64,000 nt of DNA from Tubulanus polymorphus (Eukaryota > Nemertea > Palaeonemertea > Tubulaniformes > Tubulanidae). The notes under the pieces are model-generated. The model saw only the letters and a program-made list of their open reading frames with translations. It had not been told where the DNA came from and searched no databases. The stretch covers positions 12,268,850 to 12,332,849 of the forward strand of contig NC_134029.1 in assembly GCF_964204645.1 (NCBI RefSeq), in the 5' to 3' direction. Every line of letters starts with the position of its first letter. Position 1 is the stretch's first letter. Position numbers and translations under genes: made by a program. Positions 12,501 to 27,800 of the stretch are shown here, piece after piece.

Positions 12501-15500
12501 GGTCAACAATTGCGGCCTCTAGGCAGTTAACGTCACTTGTGGCGGTGGCTGCAGTTGCGTATTCAGGCAGGGGTAAATCTATATGCCCCCTTTCAACTTA
12601 AGTTGAACCAAGGGCATAAATATGGTCGGTTATGTTCCAAATAATAGCACCAGAACTTAGATTATGATTAACGTAGGTGTTTATAACAATATTGTCAATA
12701 ATAGTTGCTGAAGTATCAGTAACATGAGTAGAAACTAATGAAAGAATTTGACATGGAGTCAACAAATTTGGTAATAGGTAAATGTGAAGATGAATGCGAT
12801 AGATCTATATTGATATGACCCATGATAAAATATCTCTTAAAAATATTTTTTATGAGTTTTGATAACTGCATTTCTAAATCTCTTTTAAAATCAATCAAGC
12901 CACTACCTGTCCAATATATCACTCCAATACACACATTATTCGATAGTTCAATAAAAAGGTGTTCGAAACTGTCAAATAGCGTATTCAACTGGTTATCAGT
13001 ATGAAAATAAATATCATTCTTGACATATAGAGCAACGCCTCCACCTCCTTTGTACCTTTTACTTAGGAATATACTTATATAACCATCAATATTATGCATG
13101 GAAAAAATTGGAGGTCCACGTTTCAGAAAACCAATAATATCAAACTTACATTTGAAAGATTTGTAAGCGGTGTAAAATAGCTGACAATATAGTCTTACTT
13201 CGAAGTAATAACAGCATCAAAATCACAATCAGTAACATACTTATCATTTCTAAGTATATCACATTCAAAAAATTGGTTTTACACATCATTCTATTAATTA
13301 AGAGGGCATTTGACGTTTAATGAGAAAGTTTGTGCAAATTAGCAGAACATTGAATTTGTATTCAGATACATACCTGTTTGGTAAGTAACTCCATACAGAT
13401 AGCACCACCTCCAAGGACGTAGCCACCCGTTATCACAGGATGTATGACTCTCACAAATGGAGGTTCATATGGAAATGAATCCTGCAATACAGCAACAGAC
13501 TGGAGATTATCCAATACTGGCAAAAAACCGGAAGAAGTAACATGTGTAATTTACCCAAAAACTTCAACTTGATTAATTTTCCGTAGATTCAATAGAGCAG
13601 ACCTTGATTTCATCTTTTGTTGAACAAATGTCCAATGTTTATTAGCATTTTAAAACATTTTTCGTAGTCCCAGATTTTCAAACGGCAAGATGTTTATACG
13701 AGAAACCAAATTCTTAAGATGGAGTTTCCAAAATTTACATGACGACACTTACACAAGAAGATCATAATGACCAACCACACGGAACTGTATTGGTTTATAC
13801 ATTTGGACTAATAAACTTGCCAAAAATAAACAAGAGCCCCAAGGGGCACTATGGCCAGCCTGTAAGCTTTTCATAAAATGGCATGATGCATTCTATGGAT
13901 TATATTTGTCACCTGTAAACTCTCTAAACCCTAACCCCCTAAATTCTAACTCTCTAAACCCTGAACCCTAAAACCCCAAACCCTTACTCTCCAGACCCTA
14001 ACTCTCTAAACCCTAACCCTCAAACCCTACTCCTCTAAACCTTAACCCCCTCTTAACAACCCCTCTAATCCTTTAAACCCTCTAATCCACTGAACCCTAA
14101 CCCCCTGAATCCTCTGAACCCTCAACCGTCTAAAACCAAACCCCCAAATCCTACTCTTCTAAACCCTAACCCCTTAAAAATATCTTTGAATAAACCAATT
14201 TCAGTGTAATTGCCATCTTGATATCTAAATGCTGATCGTTTAATAATGGGAAACAGTTTGTTGCTATGTTTACATAGAATCGCAGACAATAACGCAATTA
14301 TTTGCGTTAGTGTTGATTCATACATTCGCATTGTTGGTGATATTTTTATATAGAATCGCAGAGTCACAAAAATAACGCGATTCTTTGTGACCGTGTCAAT
14401 TCTTACAATCGCATTGTTGGTGATATTTTAGATAGAATCGCACACGTGCAAAAGTAATGCGATTCTTTACGATCAGGTCAATTTATACATTCGCATTGTT
14501 CGTGATATTTTTAAATAGAATCGCAGACACGCAACCATAACATGAGTGCCATATTCAGAAATACCGCAGGGTTATGCTTTTCACAGCCATGCTTATTCAC
14601 TGCTTTTACAGCCCACGACGAACCTTGGCAGTTGAATCATTTGCAGTTTCCTGCCACACGTGAGGCGCGCTTTTCATATAAGTTTAAGTTTATTGAAATA
14701 GACCACTATGGTCCTTTATATCATTACAGTAAATTTCTATAAACACAGTATATTCAATATGATACAATACATTACGGAAAATATAACGCCGTTTATGTAT
14801 CGGCCCCCATCATATACATGCATGTAGCGCTCAGTAGTGAACTGAGCAATCACTGAAGTCTATTCAGAATGAGTTGGCGTGCGGCTTTTTGACCACAGAG
14901 GTATCAGTTTACAGTAGTGAACTCAGTGGCAGAGTGCATGCTGAGCCAGTTTAGTGGCTTGTTGCTATAGTTTTGTACACAGATTCAGCTAATGTGAATA
15001 ACTTGCAAGATCTCACAAAACATGTAGTCAGTTTAGGAATATAGAATTTAGTTTGTCTTGTTGTTTTATACACTCTTATTGGATGATGACGTAAAGTTGA
15101 TGGATGGCAAAGCCAGGCAGAATTTTCGAGGATTTTGCTTATTTCACAAAGCATTCAATGAATGGAAAGAAGACACATTACTTAGTTTCACACATGTCAA
15201 GTAGCATATTTTCATAGCTAGATATTTACACAACATAAAGACAGTTATTTTTGCGGTTTTCACTCATAGAAGTGGCACTATGTCTGGATCACAAGATGGC
15301 ACAGAACTCCAGTCTTTTGTCACTTAACGTATCATCCGTGGAAGCATCCATATTATATTCAGAGTTTGAATCTGATTCAGATAAGGAATCATCGTCGATA
15401 TTTATGATAAATTTGTCAACCATATCATCCATCAGGCCAGGAAACACTGGACAACGTCAGCCACCTTTGTTTTTGATGCATCGTCTTTGTTACTATGCAA

Positions 15501-15839
15501 GATTGAATAAGCAAACATTCACAAAGACTAGTCTCGACGACTCTGGATTTATTTTCCGAGCTAGTTCCTGAGCTATGAGGAAACTACATGTTAAAAGTAG
15601 AAATCATTTGCATTTTAAATTGACTTGTGTAATATTTAAGAACAAAGTGAATTAGATGCAAGTTTTATGTGTGTGTGTGTGTAGTTATTCACTCTTGGTG
15701 GACGCTGGGCTGCAGTGGGTCAGCGCAGCTGTGATGGATCATTTGTGTAGCAACTATCTGACAGGTCACAGCAGTAGCTGCTCTTTGATGTGGAGAAAAA
15801 GCCGCACATCAACTCGTTGTGAATAGACATTACATAGCT

Positions 15840-15885
<46 letters not shown>

Positions 15886-18800
15886 GCGTGTGTGTGTGTA
15901 GCATGAATATACGTAATAGGGCATATATTCTTCGGACACAAATGTAGTTCCAACAACAAATAAATAACTAAATTAATAAATAAGCAACTCATTCCGATGA
16001 AATTCAATAGGGTAAAAGATTTTATTACTGCATTTAATGTTTAGGTTGGAAGATAAACTAAGCCTCGTTTTGAAGTTATTTTGTACCAAAGCAAGAAAGT
16101 TTCATATGCGATAGCAAAATGGACTTCGCGAAGGTCCATGAAAACTAGGGGTCCAGGGACACCATACCCACTTGGGAAGTGGTTTCAAATGCTTAACAAT
16201 CTTACGACTTCAGTATTTAATGCCCCCTGGTGACCATATACAAAAACCAATGACCTTGAAACTCAACTCAACCATAGAACATGTCATGAGCTATAACTTT
16301 GCGATTGATCATGGTAACCAATATAATGAGGAAATACTAAGTCATTCTACTATTTAACGACCCCTGGTGACCATATAGAATAACTAATGACCTTAAAACT
16401 CACCAAAATCATAGATCATGTCATGAGCTACAACTTTGCAATTGATTGTGGTAACAAAATATGCTTACGAAAATAATATACATATACTAAGTTATTGTAT
16501 TATTCAACTCCCCCTGGTGGCCATATACAAAAATCAATGACCTTGAAACTCACCACAATCATAGAACACGTTATGGGCTACAACTTTCTAGATGATTGTG
16601 GTAACAAAATACGTAGGTATCAATATAATGTGGAAGCACTTTTTTCCACCTACAAATGAGTACTGATGACACCAAGGGCCGCCAATTGCATCATAATTGG
16701 CTGATCAAAGTAGTCTGGTATAAAAGATCCCCTTCCAAAGAATACCCATCACAAATTGCACTGAAAAATGGCAAACCAGTAGGAAGCTACAGGAATGGGC
16801 ACAAGAGGTCACAGGACCGCCATCTTGATTGCGATCAACCTTATTTTTCTTAAGCTGATGGGACCTTGGGCGATTCAAATATACTATGAATGATCAAGGT
16901 GATTGGTCAAAGCATCTTCAAAATTTCTCTCAAAAAGCTCAACAATATGTAAAAAGTGCTGATTTGGGCAAACAACAATGGCTGCCAGTTGGCCATCTTG
17001 ATTCTGACAGGGACAGTTTTTGGGCTGAAGATGTGTCTAGGGTAGATACAAACATTAACCCAAATATTAAAACTTTGCATTGAAGCATCTTAACAACTTC
17101 CCCAAAAAACTGGATTCCGTCCATGGATAGATGGACGGATGAAAAGTGAACGCAATAGCCCGCTGGGACTAAAGTCCAAAATGGGCTAAAAACTGTCGTT
17201 TATCTACTGATTTAAAATTGATTTCGACCAAATCTAAGTACAACATTACAACCAACTAGTCAGAAATCCCGTTATCGCTGCTTTGCAGCTATATTTATTA
17301 TTAATACTTTCCCACTCCTTGACTTGGAGAGCAATTAGATACAATCTTAATGACGATTTATTTAAATTTCATTGTACGGTATAAAATGAGGCTTATGGGC
17401 CTTGAAGCAATGGCACATCATACTGTGTTATGGTAGTACATCGAATATTCTAAATCTGCCAGCAAATGTACAGGCAGTGAATGGCAGGACTAAAGACTTT
17501 ACGTCAATTTGTCTTTATGTACCATTTTCATTCATACTGAAGGTGAAATACAATTGTATCGAATGTGCACATCTCATTTTCCTTTGAACCGAGAGCAACC
17601 TGGAAAATATATTCCTGACAACCAGCTCAAAAACCAGGATATTGCTAACTCTAAATTTTTTGGTCATTTTTAGAATGTTGGATTGATGCCAACAAGTGGC
17701 CTTTTTTCTATCATATATGGTCAATCGATTGGTTATTTTCTTTTGACTATTTTTTTCTCATATTCAACATAGCTGTAATCCTGATTGAACATAGAAGTTC
17801 CAAAGATGTTAATCAGATTATGTAGTTGTTAATCGTATTTTTGTTCCATTGTGAATCTTGGCCATTATTTTCAGTCCAGCGACTCAGTGCAGGAGTAAAA
17901 TGATTAAAATCATTTTTCAATGCAGGAGTAAAATGATTAAAAAGGATGGCTTGCGTGTTGTTTGCATTGTTTGTAACTAATCACTTACTCTGTATGTGAA
18001 GTTCAGTAATATATGATCTCGACCTTCCTTTTCTTTATATGTGTTTAGATCCTTATGAAGAGGACTATCAGGATCCACTCTGAAAGAATCATCACATTTA
18101 ATTTTACTCAAATAGTAAACAGTGGATAGTGAGGAAAAAATGTATTATTGGAGAACTTACTTGAAAAGTCGAATGTTCCAATCATAAAGACTGTCATTGA
18201 CTAGTTCTAAATCGTAAATGCCTGAAAAGAGAGAAGCAATAAAAGGAATGAAAATGGCGACAGTATTTATAAGTCAACATAATAAGATATAGAATATACA
18301 AATCTGCCATTGTATACAGTATGAGATGTACTCTCATACATTTGTACACAAGGCAGATTTCACGACATAGGGTACCATTTATATCGATTTTAAAAGAATA
18401 CTTTTTTTTAGAAAAATACATGAAAATTTAATGGGACCTTTTTATGAACCATAAAGGTAAGTGCAAAAGGAAAAGAGTTAAAATAAACAGTCTTGTTATC
18501 CAAATCAAGTTTATCTAATTTCTGCTGGCATTTGAAAGCTGTGATAACATGATATCCTGATTAATCTAAGCCATGATGTATGACTCATCACAAAAATAAA
18601 GAATCCAGCTTATTAACAACATTTTTTACATAGTAAGGGGTCCAGGGACACCATACCCACATGGAAAATTTTAAATACTCAACAATCCAACAATTTCAAT
18701 ATTCAACGTAGCCTGGTGACCATATACAAAAACCAATGACCTTGAAACTCACCACAATCATAGCACATGTCAGCAGCTACAATTTTGTAATCGATTGTGA

Positions 18801-21800
18801 TAACAATATATTCCTCAGTACCAATATAAAATGGAAATACTAAGTTATTCTACTAATCAACGCTTCTGGTGACCATATGCAAATCCCAATGACCTTGAAA
18901 CTCTCCACAATCATAGAACATGGCATGAGCTACAATTTTGCAACTAATTATGGTAACTAAGTATGCCTAGGTACCAATATAATATTAAGGAATTACTATG
19001 TTATGCGCAATTCTCATTTTCGATGTATTGTGTTGTTTTGGTCGTCGGTTACCACATCATTTACGAGTTTGAAGATGAATCCAGGAAGAAAGACACTCTA
19101 AATATTTGGATGGATATATGAAAGCTGTGGGTACTGGAGTGTGTAATGGGTAGTGTAGTGTGATCTGTGTGCATTTGTGGCCAGCACACAGATCACATGG
19201 TTCAATGGGGTTTGGTCCAGGACTCGCGAGATTTTCAACAACACGGAAGTAACGTGTAATAAATGATGACTTGAATAGCATGACTACCTACCACCCCTCA
19301 TTATTGTTGGAAAACTAAACGTTCGGCACTGAAAATTAGTAATAACATTTTAGAAATGGCCAGAATTACAACTTAGGTTCTATCTCATTTTTATTTTACA
19401 ATTGCGATTGGTATAACTTTTTTCTAAAGGGCCGTTAAGGCTTCATGTTTCATCTGCAATTCACTGCAAATAGTTACGCAACTACGCACATTTCAGTGTT
19501 TTTGGCAGCTGTACACTCAATCGGCACCGTTCGTGACTAGCTTCACTGCGGAATTATCATTAATTAACATCGCCATATCACATCATCAACTTATATTGTG
19601 CCTTAAAAACCTAACAGCCAAAATAATTGAAATGCACACACGATTTCTATCATTGTAAATTGAGAGAGTGGCCATGTTTGTGTTTGCTGCTTCGCGTAAA
19701 TCCCGCGCGGTGGCCGATACGTCAAGATCATGTAGTGGAGACTGGAGAAGACAGCGCCGAAAAAGCTGAATCATTGGGGCGAGGTAGGAAGAAGTCTTTT
19801 ACTGAAAAGGGTCGCAGTTATACTATCGACACGTAAGAGAAAAGATTGGAAAGTAAATATTCGGAGCTTCAAAGAAAGACAAATTTACTTCAATCTATGT
19901 TGATGGACCCTGATTGTAAAAGTGATGTCATTGAACCTCAGTATAAACGATGGCTCACTTTGATAAAGACGTTTTATCAGTATCATGATGATCTGTGCAA
20001 GTGCTATGATGATTCAGAACGCCAGGCATATTTAGGGAAATTTAATGACAGGGAAGAGTTCATCAAACGATTCAAGTCAGAGGCAGAACAATGGTTTAAA
20101 GAAAATGTTCAGTTACCAATACACGTTGTAGTGGAAGATGATGTACTGTCGCAGAAAAGCAAAGATTCATTCGATTCCCGTTCACAGCAGTCTTCGATTG
20201 GTAGTTCAATTATGTCTGCAAAGATTAAAGAAGCCCAACACGTTGCTGAGCTCACTACCCGGGCAGAGGCACTAAGGAAAAAGCAGGCTTTGGATGAAAC
20301 GAAGTTTCGCCTAAAACAGGAGGAGGAGGCTCTAGAGATAAATACCAGTAGTTAGCAGTAGCGGGTGCTCGATCTAAGGTTTTAGAAAGTCTAGGTGAAA
20401 ACGTTGATCCACTGAATCTCTCGGAAACTGGTTCAGTTATGGTGAAGACACAATTGGATCCACTATCACAGCCTTTCATCCCCTGTCGGCCTATGGTGTC
20501 GACCGAGATACACGAACAGGGTTGTGAACAACTGATGAACGAATTCGCAGATGGATCAGCATGGACGTCGAAAATGGTGCGCCAGTTAAAAAAACCTATG
20601 TTGGAGATTAAGAAGTTTAGTGGTAGCCCCTAGAATACAATAGATTTATGCGTCAGTTCAAGGTTATGGTTATTGAAATATCTGATAACTATGATTAAAA
20701 ATTGAATTATCTTGAACAGTTAACAATCGGCGAAGCCAACAAAATCGTGACTGGTTTCAGTTATCTAGACTGTGCTCGTGGATTTGAATCAGCCATGCGA
20801 GAGTTGAAAGAAAGATACGGGGATCCTCAGCTTATAGCCCAGGCATTTATTTCAAAAGCTCTGCAATGGCCTGACGTCAAGGCAGATGATCCGAAAAGGT
20901 TAGATGAGTTCTCTATATTCCTGGTGGAGTGCGAAAATACAGTGAGGTGCAACGACGCGGTAAGAATACTCGAATATCCGAAAAACTTGAAACGTCTAAT
21001 CGCTAAGTTGCTACTATTCCTTCACGATAGATGGCGAACGATTGCCATGCAAAAAAGAGACACCGGACAGTCAGTTCATTTTGGAGATTTGGTCACTTTC
21101 GTAAAACGTGAGTCCAAAAAGGCAAATGATCCCGTTTATGGACGCGATGCAATGGGAAGTAGCCGGAGGAAGCCGATGCTTTTCAGTCAGATGAAACCTA
21201 GAATGAGTAGTAATTTTGCCTACGATAAGACGCAAGATAGTATCCGAATTTCGGGATTTGGCGGCGATTCGAAGACTTGTGCGTACTGTAGGGGTTCAGA
21301 TCATGGCCTTAGTTGCTGCAAGAAGTTTGAAGAATGCTCATTTAAAGAAAAGAAGAACTTCTTACGAACTAGTTCACGCTGATTTGGCTGCCTAGGTGAA
21401 GGTCACATCAGTCGCTTCTGTACTAAAAGATTTGTTTGTAAAAAGTGTCAGAAACTACATCCGACAATACTTCACATCGAAAGATTTAATCAACAGGCAA
21501 CTTCATTGATTCCTCAACAGACTTCAGCGGTACCAAAGGTTAATGCATTCTCGGAATATGATGACGGGAAGTCTAATTACAAGATGGCAGTAATTCCCGT
21601 GAAAGTTCGTATTAATGGTTGCACTGGTCTGGAAACATATGCTTTCATGGACACCGGAAGCAATGTCTCCTTTTGATCGACTTCTCTCATGCAGAAATTG
21701 GGTATTACTGGAAAAAAGAAAAGAATTAAGTTAGATACCATGGGAGAATCAGTTACGATGGAAACCTTTTGTCTAAAAGGAATTCAAATTGGTGATTTCA

Positions 21801-24800
21801 ACGAAAAAGCCTTCCTTGATTTACCAACAACTGATACGAAATTGACTATTCCAGGATCGAGGTTGCATATACCATTACCCGAGGACCTACAAAATGGCCT
21901 CATCTCACAGGCATTGATCTCCCAGTCATTGATTCCGGCATTGAGCTACTAATTGGAGGTAATGTAGCAGAGGCGTATTATCCGTTAGAATGTTTGGCAG
22001 GGCCACACGGTAGTCCTCACGTCACAAGAACGATACTCGGATGGATTCCGTGGGGTGTACGTCAAGATGACTCGCAACAAGTTGACTTATCATACGCTAC
22101 TGATGCCCGTATAATTTCTGACTGTAAGGAGTAACAGAACCTGGATCGGATGGTTAGACAGGCAATGAATTTTGATTTTCCGTAGCCAGCCTTGGATGAG
22201 AAAGCAGAAAATTCGCAGAATGATATGGCATTTCTAAAAAAGGTTAATCATTCTATTCAACTTAAAGGCCATTACGTTATTGAATTGCCATTTAGAGATG
22301 ATGATATCAAATTACCAGTCAACAAGGATCTCGCTTTGAAAAGATTAAAAAGCTTAGAACGAGAGCTATGAGATCAACTGCAGTTTAAAGCTGATTATGA
22401 TAATTTCATGGCAACGATCTTAAAGAGAGGTTACGCAGAGTTAGTTCCTGAGAAAGACTAGAACCGTGATGATGGACGGGTATGGTACATACCACATCAT
22501 GGCGTCTACCATGGACAGAAGAAAAAAATAAGAGTAGTTTTTGACTGCACGGCACGTTTAAATGGAGTTTCATTGAATGATGTATTACTCCCAGGTCCCG
22601 ATTTGACCAGCAATCTACTGGGCGAACTGCTTCGATTCAGAATGGAAAATGTAGCTATCATGGGCGACGTAGAGAAGATGTTCTATCAGGTCCAGGTACC
22701 TGAAAAGGATCGTGATTGTTTAAGATTTTACTGGTGCCTGATGGCAATTTAGACTCCAAACCTCAGATTTTTCGTATGACCGTTCACCTGTTTGGTGCAG
22801 TTTCATCGCCTAGTTGTTCCTACATAGGTCTTCGTCAGATGGCCTTCGATTTAGCAGTATGATCAGTGAGTATGATCAGTGCTTCGACTAGCCAAAAATG
22901 GAGGGGCGGTCCGCCCCGCCCCCGAAAATAGCCGCCCTTGTGTCCATCAGATGTGTCCCATGCTCGCCCTTGTGCCCTCATCACTTGCCGTAGGTCCGCC
23001 CTCGAGTCACGAGTAATGAGTCAGGGCTTTCAAAATAAGCTTTCACACCCGACTGTTAGTAAGAATCGTGCGACGGCTATGAAATATCTCGTATGATATC
23101 AACGATAGTAGCTCATGTGATCAGTGGTTATATTTAAATGTACTGCAGTCAGTGTGCATCGTGTGAAAACGTGCCTCAGACGCGTGGCCTAGCTTTAGTT
23201 CCAAGAAATTGGCTGCCTTCCAAACTACTGCCAATCATTCTAGCGACTGCCTTTGTAAAGTTCACGCAGTCCTGAGAATGGCCGGTTCACGGAGCTCCGT
23301 ATACTGCCTATACTAAAGAGCTCGCGTGAACCACCCACCCAGTCACGTAGTCGTTATTTTACGTCGAAATTGCCGACTGGCGCTCAGTCGGCACTTTAAC
23401 CACTCAGTACTCGGCAACTACTCATCCGATTTCAATAAATAAACTACCTACACTGACCTTATGTTGTTATCTTTTCATTGTTTACACTCCAAAGAAGATA
23501 TATTTGAAGTTCAAGTGGCTGGTAATTACCTCTAGAAATATTTTAGTACCGCTTTTGTTTTACTAAAAAACGGTTCCTCGCGAGACTCACCCGCATGAAA
23601 AAATCAATATCTTATCAACACAACAATAGATACCGCTCTGCGCGACTCGTGGATATTTGACAAGTCATGAAAAATCATTTCATACAAAATACGATGACAA
23701 AATGACTAAATAAACAGAACAGTAAGAACAAGAAAGATCAGAGGTTTGCAATGATCGTTTATTTTTTGAAATCGGTTGAATGAGAGCTGAGTAGTGATGA
23801 TATAATTAGAGTTGAATCAAAAAGAATTTAAAATCACCGCGTATATGGCTTCCGCGACTTGGTGTCAGGGGTCGCATTAGCGATATACCACTGACACTAA
23901 GGTTCTCAGTGAATTGTAAAGCTGGTAGTGTATATTCGATGGATTGTTTCGTTTTGAACACATCGTGATGCTCTGGATCTTTTTATCTAGACTATTAGAC
24001 AAATTTTATATACACAAGGTGAAAAACTTTTTTCGGTGAACTCACAGAGAGACTTGCAGAGACAATTAGTTTGAGTGGCCTAATAGCAATAATGTGTTCT
24101 TAAGCTGGCTGCCTACCAATTATCAACAGTCACTCGCCAATCACTAACACTATCAATTTAAATCAATTAATTTGATATTTCTAAGATTAAAAATATGCAA
24201 TTTCATGTAGGCCTATACACTATTGCTGGCTTTTTTCGCTGTATCATTTGCTTTTTGACATTGCTTTTTTCTACCATTTTTTGTCTGCAACTGGTTTTCC
24301 AAATAATTTTTAAAGCCCTATCTGATTATTTTTGTTCATTGACAGGCATAGGTGTAAGGATGTACTGTGGTCAAGTGTGTCACTCATGGCAAGAGTGAAA
24401 CATAGTTTCTAGTCCTCAATTGTAGTAGGGGGTACCTTGGTTCTATGCAATAGGGAACATTGCAGGTTGCCCCTAAAACGGACGTGTGTGCGTTATTATG
24501 TGCCCTTGCTCCAATGAAATCACGCGTAAAAATGTCACGCGAGTGTCATCTCTGCGTTAAAAATGAAACAGTACATTGAATAGTGTGTGCTTTTAAGTTA
24601 CCAGCTTTGATATAGTCACTATGAGAAAGAATGGTAGCTTATTGGAAAACTGCCAGTTTCCTGGAAAACTTAAATAAGGCCACATGTCAAGGCATTTCAC
24701 ACGATGCACACTTGAATTCAAACATACGTAGCTCATACATCGGTAGTGCGTCGGTCGGTCGGCTGTTTTTATCAAAAATAAAATTTATTTCAATGAATCC

Positions 24801-27800
24801 TAGAAAAAAGTTTTCACTCGGTACCTTTGAAGTCGGGTCGGTCAGCTTAATATTTTCAGGTCACAAGAAATAACAATTTATTACACAATTTATCACAGCG
24901 CTCATCTTCTGCTACGGTTATCAGTTCAGCCTATTTTCATGTCGAACGTGCACGCGTTACAGCATCACCTGTAGTAGTGTACTGTACGAGCTTGTGTGTG
25001 TGTCGTGCAGCACTCCGCGCGCACGTGGAGGCCTCGTGTAAGTGAATGTTCGCTTACACTTCAATGTCAATCAAAACAATCATCGGGTATTAAAATGAAA
25101 CAATACCTATGGCGGATGTGTGAAATAATTACATCCTCACCAGCAATGAGCATTTGAAATTCGCACGTATATGGCACCTAGTCCAATGAAACGTACGCCA
25201 TTCTATGGCTTTCCCATAATTATTTTAGTAGCGCCGGAATTCCCAATATATCCCAAAAACAGCCAATCCCATTCGCTCGTAGAGACGAGGCCTCCCAATC
25301 GAGGTCATTACAATCTTATACGCGAGAGCTAAGAATTTTCCCGCCAAAAACAGTTTTTCGTAGAATTTTAACTCAGTTGACCATGTCATCGACGGAGGTT
25401 TGCCATGTCTTCAATCGCATTGATTATATGTCGTTTAAGCCGAGAACCAATGAAACAAATGATCACATAAAAAAACGTACCGCGATTTTACATGAATTGG
25501 CTCAATGCCAACATCATATCGCTGACAAAGGTAAAACAAAAAGTAACTATTCCACGTTTGGAACTCAATTCAGCTGCTATGAGCGTCAAGATGCATGTCG
25601 TACTCCAGAGGGAACTGGATCTGAAGTTCATTGAAAGCTTCTTTTGGAGTGATAGTGCGTCGGTATTAAAATATATTAGAAATGAAAGCAGTCGATTCAA
25701 AACGTTTGTCGCAAATCGAATATCACTTATCCGAGAGGTGACATCTCCTGAACAATGGAGATTTGTTAATTCGTGTATGAACTCTGCTGATAAAGCATCA
25801 AGAGGAAAGAAATTAGACGATCCTAATCCTGAGTTGTGGTTTCAGGGCCCTCATTTCCTGCATAAACCGGAGTCAGAGTGGCCAGTGGACCTAAGTTCGC
25901 AAACAAATATATATGGCGATGATAGTGAATTAAAGGTGACGTGTGCTCTGCTTTCGCTGATGACACGCCAGAAAATGCTCTTGGAAAACATTAAGACGTT
26001 TTGTCACTCATTTCATTCGAGTAAAGGATTTCCTTTGCTGGAAAGCCACCGAACGAAAACGATATTGGTCTTTCTATCGATACACCAGTAGAACCTGAAC
26101 GTCGTTCTGAAGTAGAAAAGATCCTGAAACGTTCTCAAGAAGGGAAAAACTTCGTAACCTTGAATTTAGAATCTCTGAAAAAAGCTGAGTGTATACTACT
26201 TCAAGGCGAGCAACAGCACTACTAGAGCTAAGAGTACAATCGTCTGGCTAGCGGCAAAACCGTTAAAAGGTCGAGCCCACTCTATTAGTTGGATCCGTTC
26301 GTTGAAAATGGTCTGACACGGGTTGGAGGCAGATTGGAAAATGCACAAATACCTTATGACGAGAAACATCCTATTGTAGTTCCAAAGTTGTCAACTCTGG
26401 CAAAGAAATTAATTCGACACACTCATGTGCATACTGTCGGATATCTGGGAAAGAATGCAGTCCTATCGCATTTACGGCAGAACTATTGGGTCATAGGAGC
26501 CAACCGTATTCTAAGAAAACTAATGTCATCGTGCGTTAATTGTATCAAATATAAAGGAAGATGTAATGAGCAAAAAATGGCAAATCTACCACCTGAAAGA
26601 TTAGCTGTAGACCCACCCTTCATGCATACAGGTGTTGATTACTTTGGACCGTTTTAAGTAAAAAGGGGTCGCACAAAAGTAAAACGATATGGAGTACTTT
26701 TTACTTGCTTATCTTCCAGAGCTACACATTTGGAAGTTGCTGCATCACTAGATATGAATTCCTGTATCAACTGTATTCGTAGATTTAGAGCACGACGTGG
26801 TAGCATAAAGTCTTTGCACTCGGATAACGGTACCAATCTTGTGAGTTCGGAGAAAGATTTTCGTTTAGAAATAGACAGATGGAATCAGTCAGTATTAAAA
26901 GAAAAATTAGCCCAAATCAACATAGAGTGGCACTTCAATCCACCCAGTGCTTCCCATTTTGGTGGAGTTTGGGAAAGGTTAATCCGTTCGGTGAGAAGAT
27001 TGATGTTTTCACTTTTAAAAGAGCGAGTATATTGCTTCGATGATGAGGGAATCAGCGCGTTTTTCTGCGAGATCGAATGTATTTTGAATTCCTGACCGAT
27101 AACGAAAGTCTCAGATGACCCGAATGAATTGACACCCTTGTCACCATATGATATCCTTGTTTTACGGCCCATGACTTCGTTTCCGCCAGGTGTTTTCATT
27201 GAATCGGATAATTATGCTAGAAAAAGTTGGAAACAAGTTCAATTTATTTACTCATTGTAGACAGCAAAATTAGAGGTTCTTGGTCATTGGGAAAAATAAT
27301 TAACGTGATCAGTGACAAAAATGGTCAAGCCCGAATCTGCTATGTTCAGACGAGAAATAATGTACTTCGTCGTCCGTTAACCTGTGTTTAATTATTAGGT
27401 TAGGGTTTATCTTTTTATTTAGTTCACTATTCACTGTATATACATGGATTTAGATTTTCATGAATAGTAGATTTAACATGTCCTGATCAGTATACTACGC
27501 TTAATCGATCGCTGTAAAAGCAGCTTATATACGAATACAGAATTTCAATATAAAGGGTTTTGGGTATTTTTCACAGACACTTGCCATGTGAGTGCTGTCC
27601 TGTTCAGATCTCCTGATCTTTAGCTATCTACACTAAAATTTATATGATATCCATAAACTCGGTGAGTCTTAATCTGTACTGTTTTTCGTTTTTTGATTAT
27701 ACGTAGGGTACAGGTAGGCGTGGCAGGGAAATTATTTCATATTTTCCAAAAAAATACGTTTCACAATATGAAAAAAATATTCAAATAAGGCCATCCCAAA

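Noticed and set aside
15251-15571. Plus-strand 106-codon ORF with acidic Ser/Asp stretch
   Set aside because: No homology recognised and no splice or promoter context; lies in a UBE2Q intron.
15720-16007. Minus ORF with poly His-Thr
   Set aside because: Created by the (TG)n microsatellite.
22895-22935. GC-rich palindrome as a hAT or other transposon terminus
   Set aside because: No matching opposite end or target duplication found.
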